A DNA stretch of 18,480 nt from an uncultured Porphyromonadaceae bacterium (GTDB lineage: Bacteria; Bacteroidota; Bacteroidia; Bacteroidales; Muribaculaceae): contig CABPYL010000048.1 in assembly GCA_902461565.1 (NCBI GenBank), positions 1-18,480 of the forward strand, given 5' to 3'. Position 1 is the first letter of the stretch. Every line of letters starts with the position of its first letter. Both the position numbers and the translations under genes were made by a program. Positions 7,588-15,597 of the stretch are shown one piece after another. The notes below the pieces were generated by a model, which did no database searches, was not told the origin of the DNA, and was given only the letters and a program-made list of their open reading frames with translations.

Positions 7588-7663
7588 TAATTTTGCTATG
7601 TATCATTCAAACACCCTCGGGCAAATAAAGTTCACTGCCGGATAATTTTTTTTTGATTTTTTT
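7588..7663 (+). other. Intergenic stretch with extra -7 box and T-tracts; possible small RNA
   Basis: The 265-bp gap (7461-7725) has no gene. Besides the hairpin at 7509-7550 it holds an orphan -7-like TAATTTTG (7588-7595) without a good -33. Downstream is a weak hairpin GGCA...TGCC (about 7621-7639), then T9 (7646-7654) and T7 (7657-7663). Together they could delimit an RNA of about 50 nt, but the stem is only 4 bp and this may be chance in AT-rich DNA. Confidence 0.2.
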
Positions 7664-7671
7664 GCCACCGG

Positions 7672-7701
7672 GTTGCACGAAATAACAGCTACTTTTGCAA
7701 C
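7672..7701 (+). promoter_or_regulatory. Promoter of metal permease gene with flanking inverted repeat
   Basis: The -7 box TACTTTTG is at 7690-7697, followed by an AT-rich leader to the ATG at 7726. No well-spaced -33 TTTG is present; TTTG at 7661-7664 is 25 bp away and TTG at 7673-7675 is 14 bp away, which suggests a weak or activator-dependent promoter. GTTGCA (7672-7677) and TGCAAC (7696-7701) form an inverted repeat bracketing the core and could be an operator for a metal sensor. Confidence 0.55.
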
Positions 7702-7725
7702 GTTACGAATAAAAAGGGTTAAAAA

Positions 7726-8961
7726 ATGGATTTATCTAAACTTATATACTCCTTCCTGAGTATCATGAACCAGATGTCGCCCTACATTCTGCTGGGCTTC
7801 ATCATTGCCGGGATGCTACACGTGTTTGTAAAGACATCGGCCATGAGCAGGCACCTCTCCGGCCCGGGATGGAAACCGGTGGTGAAAGCCGCTCTGTTCG
7901 GCATACCTCTGCCGTTATGCTCGTGCGGAGTGCTCCCGACTGCAGTGTCGCTGCGCCGCCAGGGAGCTTCCAAAGGCGCTACAACATCGTTTCTTATCGC
8001 CACACCGCAGACGGGTGTAGATTCCATTGCAGCGACGTATTCGCTGCTCGGACTGCCGTTTGCCATCGTGAGGCCGGTTGCTGCATTGGCGGGTTCTTTT
8101 CTTGGCGGTATGGCTGTGAGTAAGTACGGTGACGAGTGTGCGCCCGACGAGCAACTCCACGCCGCTGTCGATGAAAAGATGCCGGCAAGTTTCCTTGGCA
8201 AACTTGTGGAATCTGTGCGCTACGGTCTTGTAGACATGGTGGCCAGTGTTGGCAAGTGGCTTGTGATAGGACTGGTAGTGGCGGCATTGATTACAGTGTT
8301 CGTCCCCGACAGCCTTTTCTTAGGGCTGAGCCGGTATCCGCTCCTTGCCATGCTTGCCGTACTTGTGGTGGCCATACCGATGTATATATGCGCCACAGGT
8401 TCTATTCCTGTGGCTTTGTCGCTCATGCTCAAAGGTCTTTCGCCCGGCATCGCTTTTGTGATGCTGATGGCCGGACCGGCAGCGAACTTCGCATCGCTGA
8501 TAATCCTGGGCCGTATCTATGGCAAACGCGCCACTGCGATATATGTTGCCTCGGTTGCCGTTACTGCTATAGCCTTCGGCCTTGTCATCGATCTGTTGAT
8601 GCCGCGCAGCTGGTTTATGCCGCCTCTGAGCGAGCTGTGCACCGATGCCTGCCACACCTCGTTCGGCTGGTTCAGCACATCGTGCAGCGCGTTGCTTGCC
8701 GCATTGCTGATATATGCCTGGATACGCGAAAAATTTATCAAGAAAACTATAAATACTCAAGCAATGACAAAAACTTATAAAATTGAAGGTATGGCCTGCC
8801 CGCACTGCAAGGCCACTGTAGAAAAGAGCCTCGGCGCTCTCGAAGGAGTTGAAAGCGTACAGGTAGACCTGGCCGACGGCACAGCCACTGTGGAAGGAAC
8901 CGTAAGCGACAACGCCGTGGCCGATGCCGTACGCGCCGCCGGTTTCGAGTTCGTCGGATAA
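7726..8961 (+). CDS. SO_0444-type Cu/Zn efflux permease fused to C-terminal HMA domain
   Basis: 411 residues. Residues 1-345 form a permease of the DUF318/ArsP-like family with about 8-10 membrane helices. Family motifs are PLPLCSCGVLPTAVSLRRQGA (62-81) and TSFLIATPQTGVDS (87-100) in the first half, and ICATGSIPVALSLMLKG (221-237) with MAGPAANFAS (248-257) in the second, showing the internal duplication. A Cys/His cluster (C305, C309, H310, C320) precedes the last helix. Residues 347-411 form a heavy-metal-associated (HMA) domain with GMACPHC (C358, C361), which binds Cu(I) or similar soft metal in the cytoplasm and should hand it to the permease. Related proteins are annotated as Cu/Zn exporters; the metal here is not proven. 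The junction contains an internal in-frame ATG at 8764 in an AT-rich patch, so a free HMA peptide may also be made. First gene of the metal cluster. Confidence 0.9.
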   Translation: MDLSKLIYSFLSIMNQMSPYILLGFIIAGMLHVFVKTSAMSRHLSGPGWKPVVKAALFGIPLPLCSCGVLPTAVSLRRQGASKGATTSFLIATPQTGVDSIAATYSLLGLPFAIVRPVAALAGSFLGGMAVSKYGDECAPDEQLHAAVDEKMPASFLGKLVESVRYGLVDMVASVGKWLVIGLVVAALITVFVPDSLFLGLSRYPLLAMLAVLVVAIPMYICATGSIPVALSLMLKGLSPGIAFVMLMAGPAANFASLIILGRIYGKRATAIYVASVAVTAIAFGLVIDLLMPRSWFMPPLSELCTDACHTSFGWFSTSCSALLAALLIYAWIREKFIKKTINTQAMTKTYKIEGMACPHCKATVEKSLGALEGVESVQVDLADGTATVEGTVSDNAVADAVRAAGFEFVG

Positions 8962-8962
8962 G

Positions 8963-8993
8963 ACATTTCCTTTGAAAAAAGAAGGGGAAATGT
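8963..8993 (+). repeat. Inverted repeat within the adaptor-gene promoter
   Basis: ACATTTCC (8963-8970) and GGAAATGT (8986-8993) form perfect 8-bp arms with a 15-nt spacer, directly after the permease stop and ending against the -7 box at 8994. It may be an operator, or a hairpin terminator for the permease transcript since TTAATTTT follows the right arm. Confidence 0.6.
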
Positions 8994-9001
8994 TAATTTT
9001 G
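8971..9001 (+). promoter_or_regulatory. Promoter of RND metal-efflux operon
   Basis: -33 TTTG (8971-8974) and -7 TAATTTTG (8994-9001) are separated by 19 bp, an exact fit to the Bacteroidota consensus. Transcription should start near 9008, only about 8 nt before the ATG at 9016. It allows the tripartite pump to be expressed apart from the permease. Confidence 0.8.
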
Positions 9002-9015
9002 CAAAAAAACAGACA

Positions 9016-10182
9016 ATGATGTATAAGTATATCATAGGTATCGTGGCCGTGCTTGCGATGTGTTCGTGCGGCCACAGCGGTGCCGGGCACAACCATGAGG
9101 AACACGCGGCCGAGGTCGCCGACGAATCTGTCGGCCATAATCACGGCCATGAAGGCCATGCGCATGCAGGCGGCGAGATTATTCTTGAATCCGAAACTGC
9201 CAAGCGCTTCGGCGTGCGCGTGGATACAGTCGCTGCCGGCGATTTCAGCACAACGCTGCGAGCGTCGGGCACCGTTATGGCTTCCGGCGAATCAGATGCG
9301 GTTGTATCGGCCCCTACAGCCGGAATCGTTCATTTTGCCGCGGGCATGAATCCCGGCAAAGACGTGGGCCGCGGCACTGTTGTTGCTACCATCGACGCCC
9401 GCAATATTACCGGCGGTGATGTCAATGCGGCCGCTAAGGCTGCCCTCGACGCTGCGAAAACAGAATACGAGCGCATCGAAAGTCTGTATGCAAAGCAGAT
9501 GGCCACAGTGGGCGAGCGCAACGCAGCACTTGCAAGCTACCGCGCCACGCAGGCCGCATATAGTCCGTCCGCATCGTCGGGCCGGGCTACATCGCCCATC
9601 GCCGGCACTGTAACGGCTCTTGCCGTCCGTGAGGGGCAGTTTGTCAACGCCGGCGACATCGTAGCCAACGTCGCGGCCAAAGGCGACCTTACCCTGCGCA
9701 TCGACATCCCTCAGAAATATTATTCTTCCGCTGCAAGTTTCGGCGACGCAGTGATAGAGCTCCCCTATCTCCCCTCGCCGGTATCGGTGGGCGAGTTAGG
9801 CGGCAAGCGTCTGGGCGCCACTCCCATGCCTCAGGGAGGCTCGTCGGCCTATGTTCCTGTGTATTTTTCCGTGCCCCGCGGCAGCGGTATAATACCCGGC
9901 AGTACATTTTCCGCATATCTTATCGGTTTGCCCCGTCAGGGCGTGATAACACTGCCCGTCGGTGCTTTTTCCGAGCAGCAGGGACAGTATTTTGTATATG
10001 AACAGCTCGATGCCGAAGGCTATGCCAAGATACCCGTTACTGTCGGCGCCACCGATGGCCGGCGTATGGAAGTGATATCCGGCGTACATCCCGGCATGGC
10101 TGTCGTTGTGGAGGGTGCGACCACCGTCCGTCTTGCCGAAAGCAGCGGCAACATTCCCGAAGGACATTCCCACAACCATTAA
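9016..10182 (+). CDS. Efflux RND periplasmic adaptor (CusB/CzcB-like) lipoprotein, His-rich
   Basis: 388-residue membrane-fusion protein linking an RND pump to the outer-membrane channel. The N-terminus is a short hydrophobic segment ending in MCSCG (lipid-carrying Cys16 or Cys18). A flexible His-rich stretch follows (H20, H25, H27, H30, H41, H43, H45, H48, H50; HNHGHEGHAHAGG) and the protein ends GHSHNH, both likely periplasmic metal binders. The core shows the HlyD/CusB order: lipoyl-like half TVMASGESDAVVSAPTAGIV (87-106), a helical hairpin (about 135-180), second lipoyl half TSPIAGTVTALAVREGQFV (about 193-211), beta-barrel, and membrane-proximal GVHPGMAVVVEGA. The hairpin is short, as in many heavy-metal adaptors. 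12 bp separate it from the pump gene, so they are co-transcribed. Family placement is secure; metal identity is not. Confidence 0.93.
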   Translation: MMYKYIIGIVAVLAMCSCGHSGAGHNHEEHAAEVADESVGHNHGHEGHAHAGGEIILESETAKRFGVRVDTVAAGDFSTTLRASGTVMASGESDAVVSAPTAGIVHFAAGMNPGKDVGRGTVVATIDARNITGGDVNAAAKAALDAAKTEYERIESLYAKQMATVGERNAALASYRATQAAYSPSASSGRATSPIAGTVTALAVREGQFVNAGDIVANVAAKGDLTLRIDIPQKYYSSAASFGDAVIELPYLPSPVSVGELGGKRLGATPMPQGGSSAYVPVYFSVPRGSGIIPGSTFSAYLIGLPRQGVITLPVGAFSEQQGQYFVYEQLDAEGYAKIPVTVGATDGRRMEVISGVHPGMAVVVEGATTVRLAESSGNIPEGHSHNH

Positions 10183-10194
10183 TCCGCCGTTACG

Positions 10195-13100
10195 ATGCTG
10201 AACAAGATTATCGAACTGTCGCTCCGTAACCGCCTTGCGGTGCTGATTGCTACGGCGCTGGTGCTTATCTTCGGCGTGCTCACTCTCACGCGCATGGAGG
10301 TGGATATCTTTCCCGATCTCAATGCTCCGACCGTGGTTGTCATGACCGAGGCGCCCGGCCTGGCGCCCGAGGAAGTGGAGAAGGTGGTTACCTATCCCAT
10401 AGAAACCGCTGTGAACGGCGCTACGGGTGTCCGGCGAATGCGCTCCACATCTACCACGGGTTTCTCGGTGGTGTGGGTGGAATTTGACTGGAACACCAAT
10501 ATCTATACGGACCGCCAGATTGTTGCCGAGCGCCTCGACGCCGCCTCGGAGAATCTTCCTGCCGGTGTGGCCAAACCCGTCATGGGTCCGCAGTCGTCTA
10601 TCCTCGGCGAGGTGTTCATCATCGGCCTCACCGCCGACAGTACGTCCATGCTCGAGTTGCGTCGCATAGCCGAAAAGACCATACGTCCGCGCCTACTTGC
10701 CCTGGGCGGTGTCTCCAGCGTGTCGGTTATTGGCGGCGATGCCCCCGAATATCAGATAAAGATTAATCCAGACCTTATGAGGCTGCACAATGTTAGCCTC
10801 AACGAGGTTATGGACGCTGCCGAAGGCATGAACAGCAATGCCGGCGGCGGTGTGCTGTATCAGTACGGCAACGAATATATCGTTAAAGCCGAGCTAAACA
10901 CAGGCGACGTGGATAAACTCGGCCAGGCTGTTGTACGCTCCGACGAAAACGGAATTATAACTCTTGCCGACGTCGCCACAGTAGAGCAGGGCGCGCGTCT
11001 GCCGCGCCTCGGCGTGGCTTCTGTCAAGGCCAAACCGGCGGTGATAATAACCGTTACCAAACAGCCTGCCAAAGGCACCGTGCAGCTTACCGAGAATATA
11101 GACCGCGAACTGGCTTCGCTGCAGAAATCGCTGCCCGCCGATGTAAAAGTAAACACCGATATCTTCCGCCAGAGCGATTTTATCGAGAACTCCATCGGCA
11201 ATTTGCAGAGATCTCTGCTCGAAGGTGCTTTGTTCGTTATAATAGTGCTGTTCTTCTTCCTGATGAATCTGCGCACGACACTTATCTCCATTGTAGCCCT
11301 GCCGGTGTCCATAATCGTTACTGTGCTGCTGCTTAATGTGTTGGGAATAACGATAAACACCATGAGCCTCGGCGGTATAGCCATTGCCATCGGTTGCCTT
11401 GTGGACGATGCCATCGTGGATGTGGAGAATGTGTACAAACGCCTGCGGCAGAACGCCGCGCTGCCGCCGCAGGACAGGGCGGCGACCGTAGATGTGGTAT
11501 TCCACGCCTCGGCGGAGGTGCGTATGCCCATATTCAACTCCACTCTTATCATTGCCGCCTCGTTCCTTCCTCTTTTCTTCCTTACAGGTATGGAGGGCCG
11601 GATGCTTGTACCTCTCGGCATAGCGTTTCTGATCGCACTTGCGGCATCCACAATCGTTGCCCTTACACTCACGCCTGTGCTGTGCAGCTTCCTGCTCGGC
11701 AGCCGCAAGGCTATGGCAGTACTGGACCGCGAGCCTAAGACCACACGGATTCTCCGCAAAGCATACGTGCGTTCGCTCGATTATATGCTCAGCCACAAAA
11801 AAGGACTGCTCAGCACCGTCGGTGTACTGTTTGTGGCGGCCCTGATAGTATTTTTCACCCTTGGCCGAGGCTTCCTGCCGGGCTTCAACGAAGGTTCGTT
11901 CACAATAAACGTGTCCACGCTTCCCGGCATCTCGCTTGAGGAAAGCGACCGCATAGGCCGCGAGGCCGAGAAAATAATAATGGAGACGCCCGAGGTGAGG
12001 ACTGTGGCCCGCAAAACGGGACGTGCCGAACTCGACGAGCATTCTTTGGGTGTGAACGTGTCGGAAATAGAAGCACCCTATACCCTCATCGACCGCAGCC
12101 GCGCCGAAGTAACGGCCGACTTGCGCAAGCGCCTAAAAGCCATTCCCGGCGCAGTGGTGGAAATCGGTCAGCCAATATCACACCGTATCGACGCCATGCT
12201 CTCGGGCTCGCAGTCGCAGATTGCCATAAAGATTTTCGGCAACGACCTAAACCGTCTGTTCTCCATAGGACGTAAGGTAAAGGAAATAGTGAGTGAGGTG
12301 GAAGGCACAGTAGACGTGAATATGGAACAGCAGACCGAGCGCCCGCTGCTGCTTATCCGTCCGCGTCGCGACGTACTCGCGCGCTACGGAATACGTCTGG
12401 GCGATTTCAGCAAAGCCGTGGGGACGGCACTCGGCGGTACCGTGGTTGGCGAGGTGTATGACGACGGCTTCGCCTACGATATCGCCGTGATTCTCGACGA
12501 GGCTCACCGCTCGTCTATCGCCGATGTTGGTGCGCTCACGCTCGATTCGCCTTCAGGCAAAGTGCCTCTTGAAGAACTTGCGGAAATAACTTCCACTACC
12601 GGTCCGAACACCATCAACCGCGAGAACGTGGAGCGCCGTCTTATGGTGTCGGCAAATATTTCCGGGCGCGATCTGCGCGGCACCGTCGACGAGATACGCG
12701 AGCGTGTTGCGGAAGAAATCGATTTTCCGGAAGGCTACTATGTGGCCTACGGCGGCCAGTTCGAGAACGAGGAAGCGGCGTCGCGTACGCTGCTGTGGGC
12801 CTCCGCTGGTGCTATCCTGCTTATTTTTATGCTGCTGTACTACGAATTCAAGAACGCGAGCGAATCGCTGATAATATTGATAAACATGCCGCTGGCGCTG
12901 ATTGGCGGTGTGCTGATACTCTTTGTATGCGGCGACGAAATCAATATCCCCGCCATTATCGGCTTTATATCGCTGATGGGTATAAGCACACGCAACGGCA
13001 TGCTGCTTATGAGCCGCTATAACGCTTTGGAGAACGACGGGCTATCGCTGCACGAAAGGATAGTTTCCGGTTCGTCGGACCGCTTGCTGCCTATCGTAAT

Positions 13101-13281
13101 GACGGCCCTCACGTCGGCGCTCGCCCTTGTTCCGCTGGCGCTTAACGGCGACGCTCCGGGCAACGAGATACAGTCGCCTATGGCTCTGGTTATCTTGGGC
13201 GGTCTTCTCAGCTCAACGGTGCTGAACATCTACGTGGTGCCGTCGTTATATCAACTCCTTAAAATACGTTCGAAGGAATGA
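10195..13281 (+). CDS. CzcA/CusA-type heavy-metal efflux RND pump
   Basis: 1028-residue inner-membrane proton/metal antiporter of the HME-RND family, with two repeats of a large periplasmic loop and 12 membrane helices. The N-terminus (MLNKIIELSLRNR; RMEVDIFPDLNAPTVVVMTEAPGL) is characteristic. The proton-relay helix 4 reads GGIAIAIGCLVDDAIVDVEN (393-412; D404, D405, D409, E411). This differs from the DFGxxxDG helix of Zn/Co/Cd pumps (CzcA) and from the AMVDAAIVMIEN helix of the Cu/Ag pump CusA. The periplasmic motif QPISHRIDAMLSG also departs from CusA (RIDM). It therefore looks like a separate HME subgroup whose substrate is unassigned. The second half has MGISTRNGMLLMSRYN (helix 10 region). 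The stop overlaps the next start by 4 bp (ATGA), implying translational coupling. Confidence 0.95.
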   Translation: MLNKIIELSLRNRLAVLIATALVLIFGVLTLTRMEVDIFPDLNAPTVVVMTEAPGLAPEEVEKVVTYPIETAVNGATGVRRMRSTSTTGFSVVWVEFDWNTNIYTDRQIVAERLDAASENLPAGVAKPVMGPQSSILGEVFIIGLTADSTSMLELRRIAEKTIRPRLLALGGVSSVSVIGGDAPEYQIKINPDLMRLHNVSLNEVMDAAEGMNSNAGGGVLYQYGNEYIVKAELNTGDVDKLGQAVVRSDENGIITLADVATVEQGARLPRLGVASVKAKPAVIITVTKQPAKGTVQLTENIDRELASLQKSLPADVKVNTDIFRQSDFIENSIGNLQRSLLEGALFVIIVLFFFLMNLRTTLISIVALPVSIIVTVLLLNVLGITINTMSLGGIAIAIGCLVDDAIVDVENVYKRLRQNAALPPQDRAATVDVVFHASAEVRMPIFNSTLIIAASFLPLFFLTGMEGRMLVPLGIAFLIALAASTIVALTLTPVLCSFLLGSRKAMAVLDREPKTTRILRKAYVRSLDYMLSHKKGLLSTVGVLFVAALIVFFTLGRGFLPGFNEGSFTINVSTLPGISLEESDRIGREAEKIIMETPEVRTVARKTGRAELDEHSLGVNVSEIEAPYTLIDRSRAEVTADLRKRLKAIPGAVVEIGQPISHRIDAMLSGSQSQIAIKIFGNDLNRLFSIGRKVKEIVSEVEGTVDVNMEQQTERPLLLIRPRRDVLARYGIRLGDFSKAVGTALGGTVVGEVYDDGFAYDIAVILDEAHRSSIADVGALTLDSPSGKVPLEELAEITSTTGPNTINRENVERRLMVSANISGRDLRGTVDEIRERVAEEIDFPEGYYVAYGGQFENEEAASRTLLWASAGAILLIFMLLYYEFKNASESLIILINMPLALIGGVLILFVCGDEINIPAIIGFISLMGISTRNGMLLMSRYNALENDGLSLHERIVSGSSDRLLPIVMTALTSALALVPLALNGDAPGNEIQSPMALVILGGLLSSTVLNIYVVPSLYQLLKIRSKE

Positions 13282-14462
13282 AAAAGACAATAGCTTTGAT
13301 AGCGCTTTGCGCGGCATTGGGCGCGCAGGCTTTCGATATCGACAGCGAGGCGCTGCGCATAGCCTCGCAACAGCCTGCGCTGCAGGCCCGCAAGGCGCTC
13401 GCAGATGCCGAGATGGAGGAATACAGCGCATCAAACGTCCTTGAAGGCCCTGAAGCCGAATTTGAATACAAGTTTGCTCCTGCCGGTGCCGACAACCGGT
13501 GGGGGGTCAGCATAGGACAGAGTTTCGATTTCCCGGGAGTCTATAGCGCCCGCAGCAAAGCCAACCGCCTGCGTCGTGGCGCATTCCGCGAATTGTATCG
13601 CAGCGACCTGATGGATATGGCCCTGGAGGTAAAGATAGCTATAATCCGACTGGCGCAGGCTTCAGAAACATGCAAGGTTGTTGTCGAGGCTTTCAGGACT
13701 GTTGACAAGCTGTATGGTACCTATCGCGAGGCACTCGAACGCGGCGAGACAACGATACTGGAGGTGCGCAAGATTGAATTACGCAGGTTCGAGATGGCCC
13801 GGCAGGCCGACGAAGCCCGAAGCGAGCTTACCGAAGCGCAGATCGCGATGGCTGTACTGTGCGGGGGCGCCGGAAACGCTGCTGCCGTTACTCCCGACGC
13901 AATACCGGTGCAGGAACTCAAGCCTTTCGAATTTTATAGCAGTGCAATGACAGAGGCTAACCCGCGCCTTGCCTACGAGAGCGGCATAGCCGATGCCGAG
14001 AATGCTTCTGTGAGCGTTGCAAAACGGTCGGGGCTACCGTCGTTCCGGCTGGCGTATGTCCACGATTTTGAGGAGAACACACATTTCAACGGCTTCGGAA
14101 TAAGTATATCCCTGCCTTCGTGGAATAACGGACGCAATGTGCGCGCCGCCCGTGCGCGCGCTCTTGCCGCCGAGCAGACGCTTGCCGACAGCCGTCTACG
14201 CGCCCAAGCCGATCTGAATGCCGGCTACGAGGCCGCCACGCGCCTCTATCAGAACCTCGCGCTTGGCCGCGATGTGTTCGACGCCTCCGAATATCCGGCC
14301 TATCTTTCTCTGGCGCTCGAATCGGGACGAATCAATATTTTCACCTATCTGACCGAATATGCCGACTATCTTGACAGTCGCCTTGAATATATCGGTCTGA
14401 AAGGCGATTATGCCCGCGCGGAAGCCAACCTCTCCAAATACTCAGCCACCATCGAACAATGA
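13278..14462 (+). CDS. TolC-family outer-membrane efflux protein
   Basis: 394-residue outer-membrane channel completing the tripartite metal pump. The signal peptide is residues 1-18 (cut after AQA). The rest alternates long amphipathic alpha-helices and short beta segments in two repeats, as in OEP-family proteins: YSASNVLEGPEAEFEYKF and WGVSIGQSFDFPGVYSARSKANRLR in the first half, and LAYVHDFEENTHFNGFGIS then LPSWNNGRNVRAARARALAA in the second. It is short compared with E. coli TolC (about 490), with no C-terminal extension. No lipobox. It overlaps the pump gene upstream and the acyltransferase downstream, each by 4 bp. Confidence 0.9.
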   Translation: MKKTIALIALCAALGAQAFDIDSEALRIASQQPALQARKALADAEMEEYSASNVLEGPEAEFEYKFAPAGADNRWGVSIGQSFDFPGVYSARSKANRLRRGAFRELYRSDLMDMALEVKIAIIRLAQASETCKVVVEAFRTVDKLYGTYREALERGETTILEVRKIELRRFEMARQADEARSELTEAQIAMAVLCGGAGNAAAVTPDAIPVQELKPFEFYSSAMTEANPRLAYESGIADAENASVSVAKRSGLPSFRLAYVHDFEENTHFNGFGISISLPSWNNGRNVRAARARALAAEQTLADSRLRAQADLNAGYEAATRLYQNLALGRDVFDASEYPAYLSLALESGRINIFTYLTEYADYLDSRLEYIGLKGDYARAEANLSKYSATIEQ

Positions 14463-15394
14463 TAACATTAGAGACTTATTCCCCTGATATGGCCGCGGTG
14501 TGGAACGACACCGTGCGCGCCTCGCGCAACGGCACTTTCCTGCATCTGCGCGGCTATATGAACTACCACAGCGACCGCTTCGCGGATTGCTCGCTGCTTG
14601 CCCGCGACGCCGCCGGAAGGATTATCGCAGTGCTTCCGGCGCACCACGCCGGCGATACTGTTGCTTCGCACCTCGGTCTCAGTTACGGGGGATGGCTCAT
14701 GACACCGCGTGCCGATGCCGAGGCTATGATGGAGATATGGCCACTTATGGTAGAACACTACCATGACCTCGGTTTCAGAACGCTCGTCTACAAGCCTTCG
14801 CCGCACATATTTCACAAATATCCTGCAGAGGAGGACCTGTACGCCCTTTTCCGCGCCGGAGGGCAGTTGGAATCGTCGCTGATTTCATCTGTGGTAGACA
14901 ATGCCGCGCCACTGGGCTTCGATATGGCCGCCCGACAGTCGGTACGCAAAGCAGCGCGGGCAGGAATAACTGTTGGAGAGTCCGACGACTGGGCTGGATT
15001 CTGGGGTGTGCTCACAGCCCTGCTAATGGAGCGCCACAACGCCCGCCCCGTGCATACGCTCGACGAAATTCTGCTTCTGCACAGGCGTTTCCCCGATAAT
15101 ATCCGGCTGCATACCGCCACATTTGAAGGCCGCATAGTGGCCGGAGTGGTGATTTACGCCAGCGACACCTGCGCCCACAGCCAGTATGCCGCCACCACCG
15201 TCGAGGGCCGCTCCATGCGCGCCCTCCCGCTGCTGTACAGCCAAATAATTGAGCACTATGCCGCCCTGCGGTATTTCGACTTCGGCACCTCCAACGAGGA
15301 CGGAGGCCGCATACTCAACACCGGCCTGATTCGCCAGAAATGCGGCTTCGGCGCCCGCGCCGTAGTCTACAACACCTACACCCAGACACTGTAA
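14459..15394 (+). CDS. GNAT/FemAB-like acyltransferase
   Basis: 311-residue soluble protein with a FemAB/Acetyltransf_6 style double-GNAT arrangement. Visible features are an N-terminal half with FLHLRGYMNYHSDRFADCSLL and LGLSYGGWLM, and a C-terminal half with QSVRKAARAGITV (Arg/Lys-rich, typical of FemAB-like proteins), LMERHNARPVHTL, IVAGVVIYAS and YFDFGTSNEDGGRILNTGLI near the end. Such proteins transfer acyl or aminoacyl groups, often in envelope or polysaccharide synthesis; substrate unknown. The ATG overlaps the TolC stop (ATGA), so it is translated with the metal pump although it has no evident metal role. Alternative: a methicillin-resistance-like or exosortase-cluster acyltransferase. 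Fold call is fairly safe; function is not. Confidence 0.75.
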   Translation: MITLETYSPDMAAVWNDTVRASRNGTFLHLRGYMNYHSDRFADCSLLARDAAGRIIAVLPAHHAGDTVASHLGLSYGGWLMTPRADAEAMMEIWPLMVEHYHDLGFRTLVYKPSPHIFHKYPAEEDLYALFRAGGQLESSLISSVVDNAAPLGFDMAARQSVRKAARAGITVGESDDWAGFWGVLTALLMERHNARPVHTLDEILLLHRRFPDNIRLHTATFEGRIVAGVVIYASDTCAHSQYAATTVEGRSMRALPLLYSQIIEHYAALRYFDFGTSNEDGGRILNTGLIRQKCGFGARAVVYNTYTQTL

Positions 15395-15532
15395 CAGACA
15401 GTGCTGCACGGCCTGGATTCCACGGTTTCATTCGGTTTCCGGTTTGTTGTTACATGATTAACATTACGCAAATATCGTAATAACCATTACAACGCCAAAA
15501 GAAATTCAAAATAACTGAATAATCATATGAAT

Positions 15533-15565
15533 ATCGGGCGGTACGTATGTTCCGTACCGCCCGAT
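15533..15565. terminator. Bidirectional hairpin between convergent genes
   Basis: ATCGGGCGGTACG (15533-15545) and CGTACCGCCCGAT (15553-15565) form a 13-bp perfect stem with a 7-nt loop, between the acyltransferase (plus) and the lipoprotein (minus). The stem is strong on both strands but neither side has a clear T-run. The rest of the gap (15395-15597) shows no gene. Confidence 0.75.
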
Positions 15566-15574
15566 TATCGTTAG

Positions 15575-15590
15575 CCGGACAGTTGTCCGG
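15575..15590. other. 16-bp near-perfect palindrome after lipoprotein stop
   Basis: CCGGACA-GT-TGTCCGG has 7-bp arms and a 2-nt centre, lying 7 bp beyond the minus-strand stop (15598-15600). The loop is too tight for a good RNA hairpin, so a protein-binding site or part of the terminator region is more likely. Confidence 0.4.
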
Positions 15591-15597
15591 AAGATTG

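Noticed and set aside
8320..9165. 281-codon minus-strand open frame spanning two metal genes
   Set aside because: Overlaps two clear plus-strand genes and their promoter; no family features.
10894..12042. 382-codon minus-strand open frame
   Set aside because: Antisense to the RND pump gene; low-complexity His/Gln/Tyr-rich translation, no promoter and no recognisable domain.
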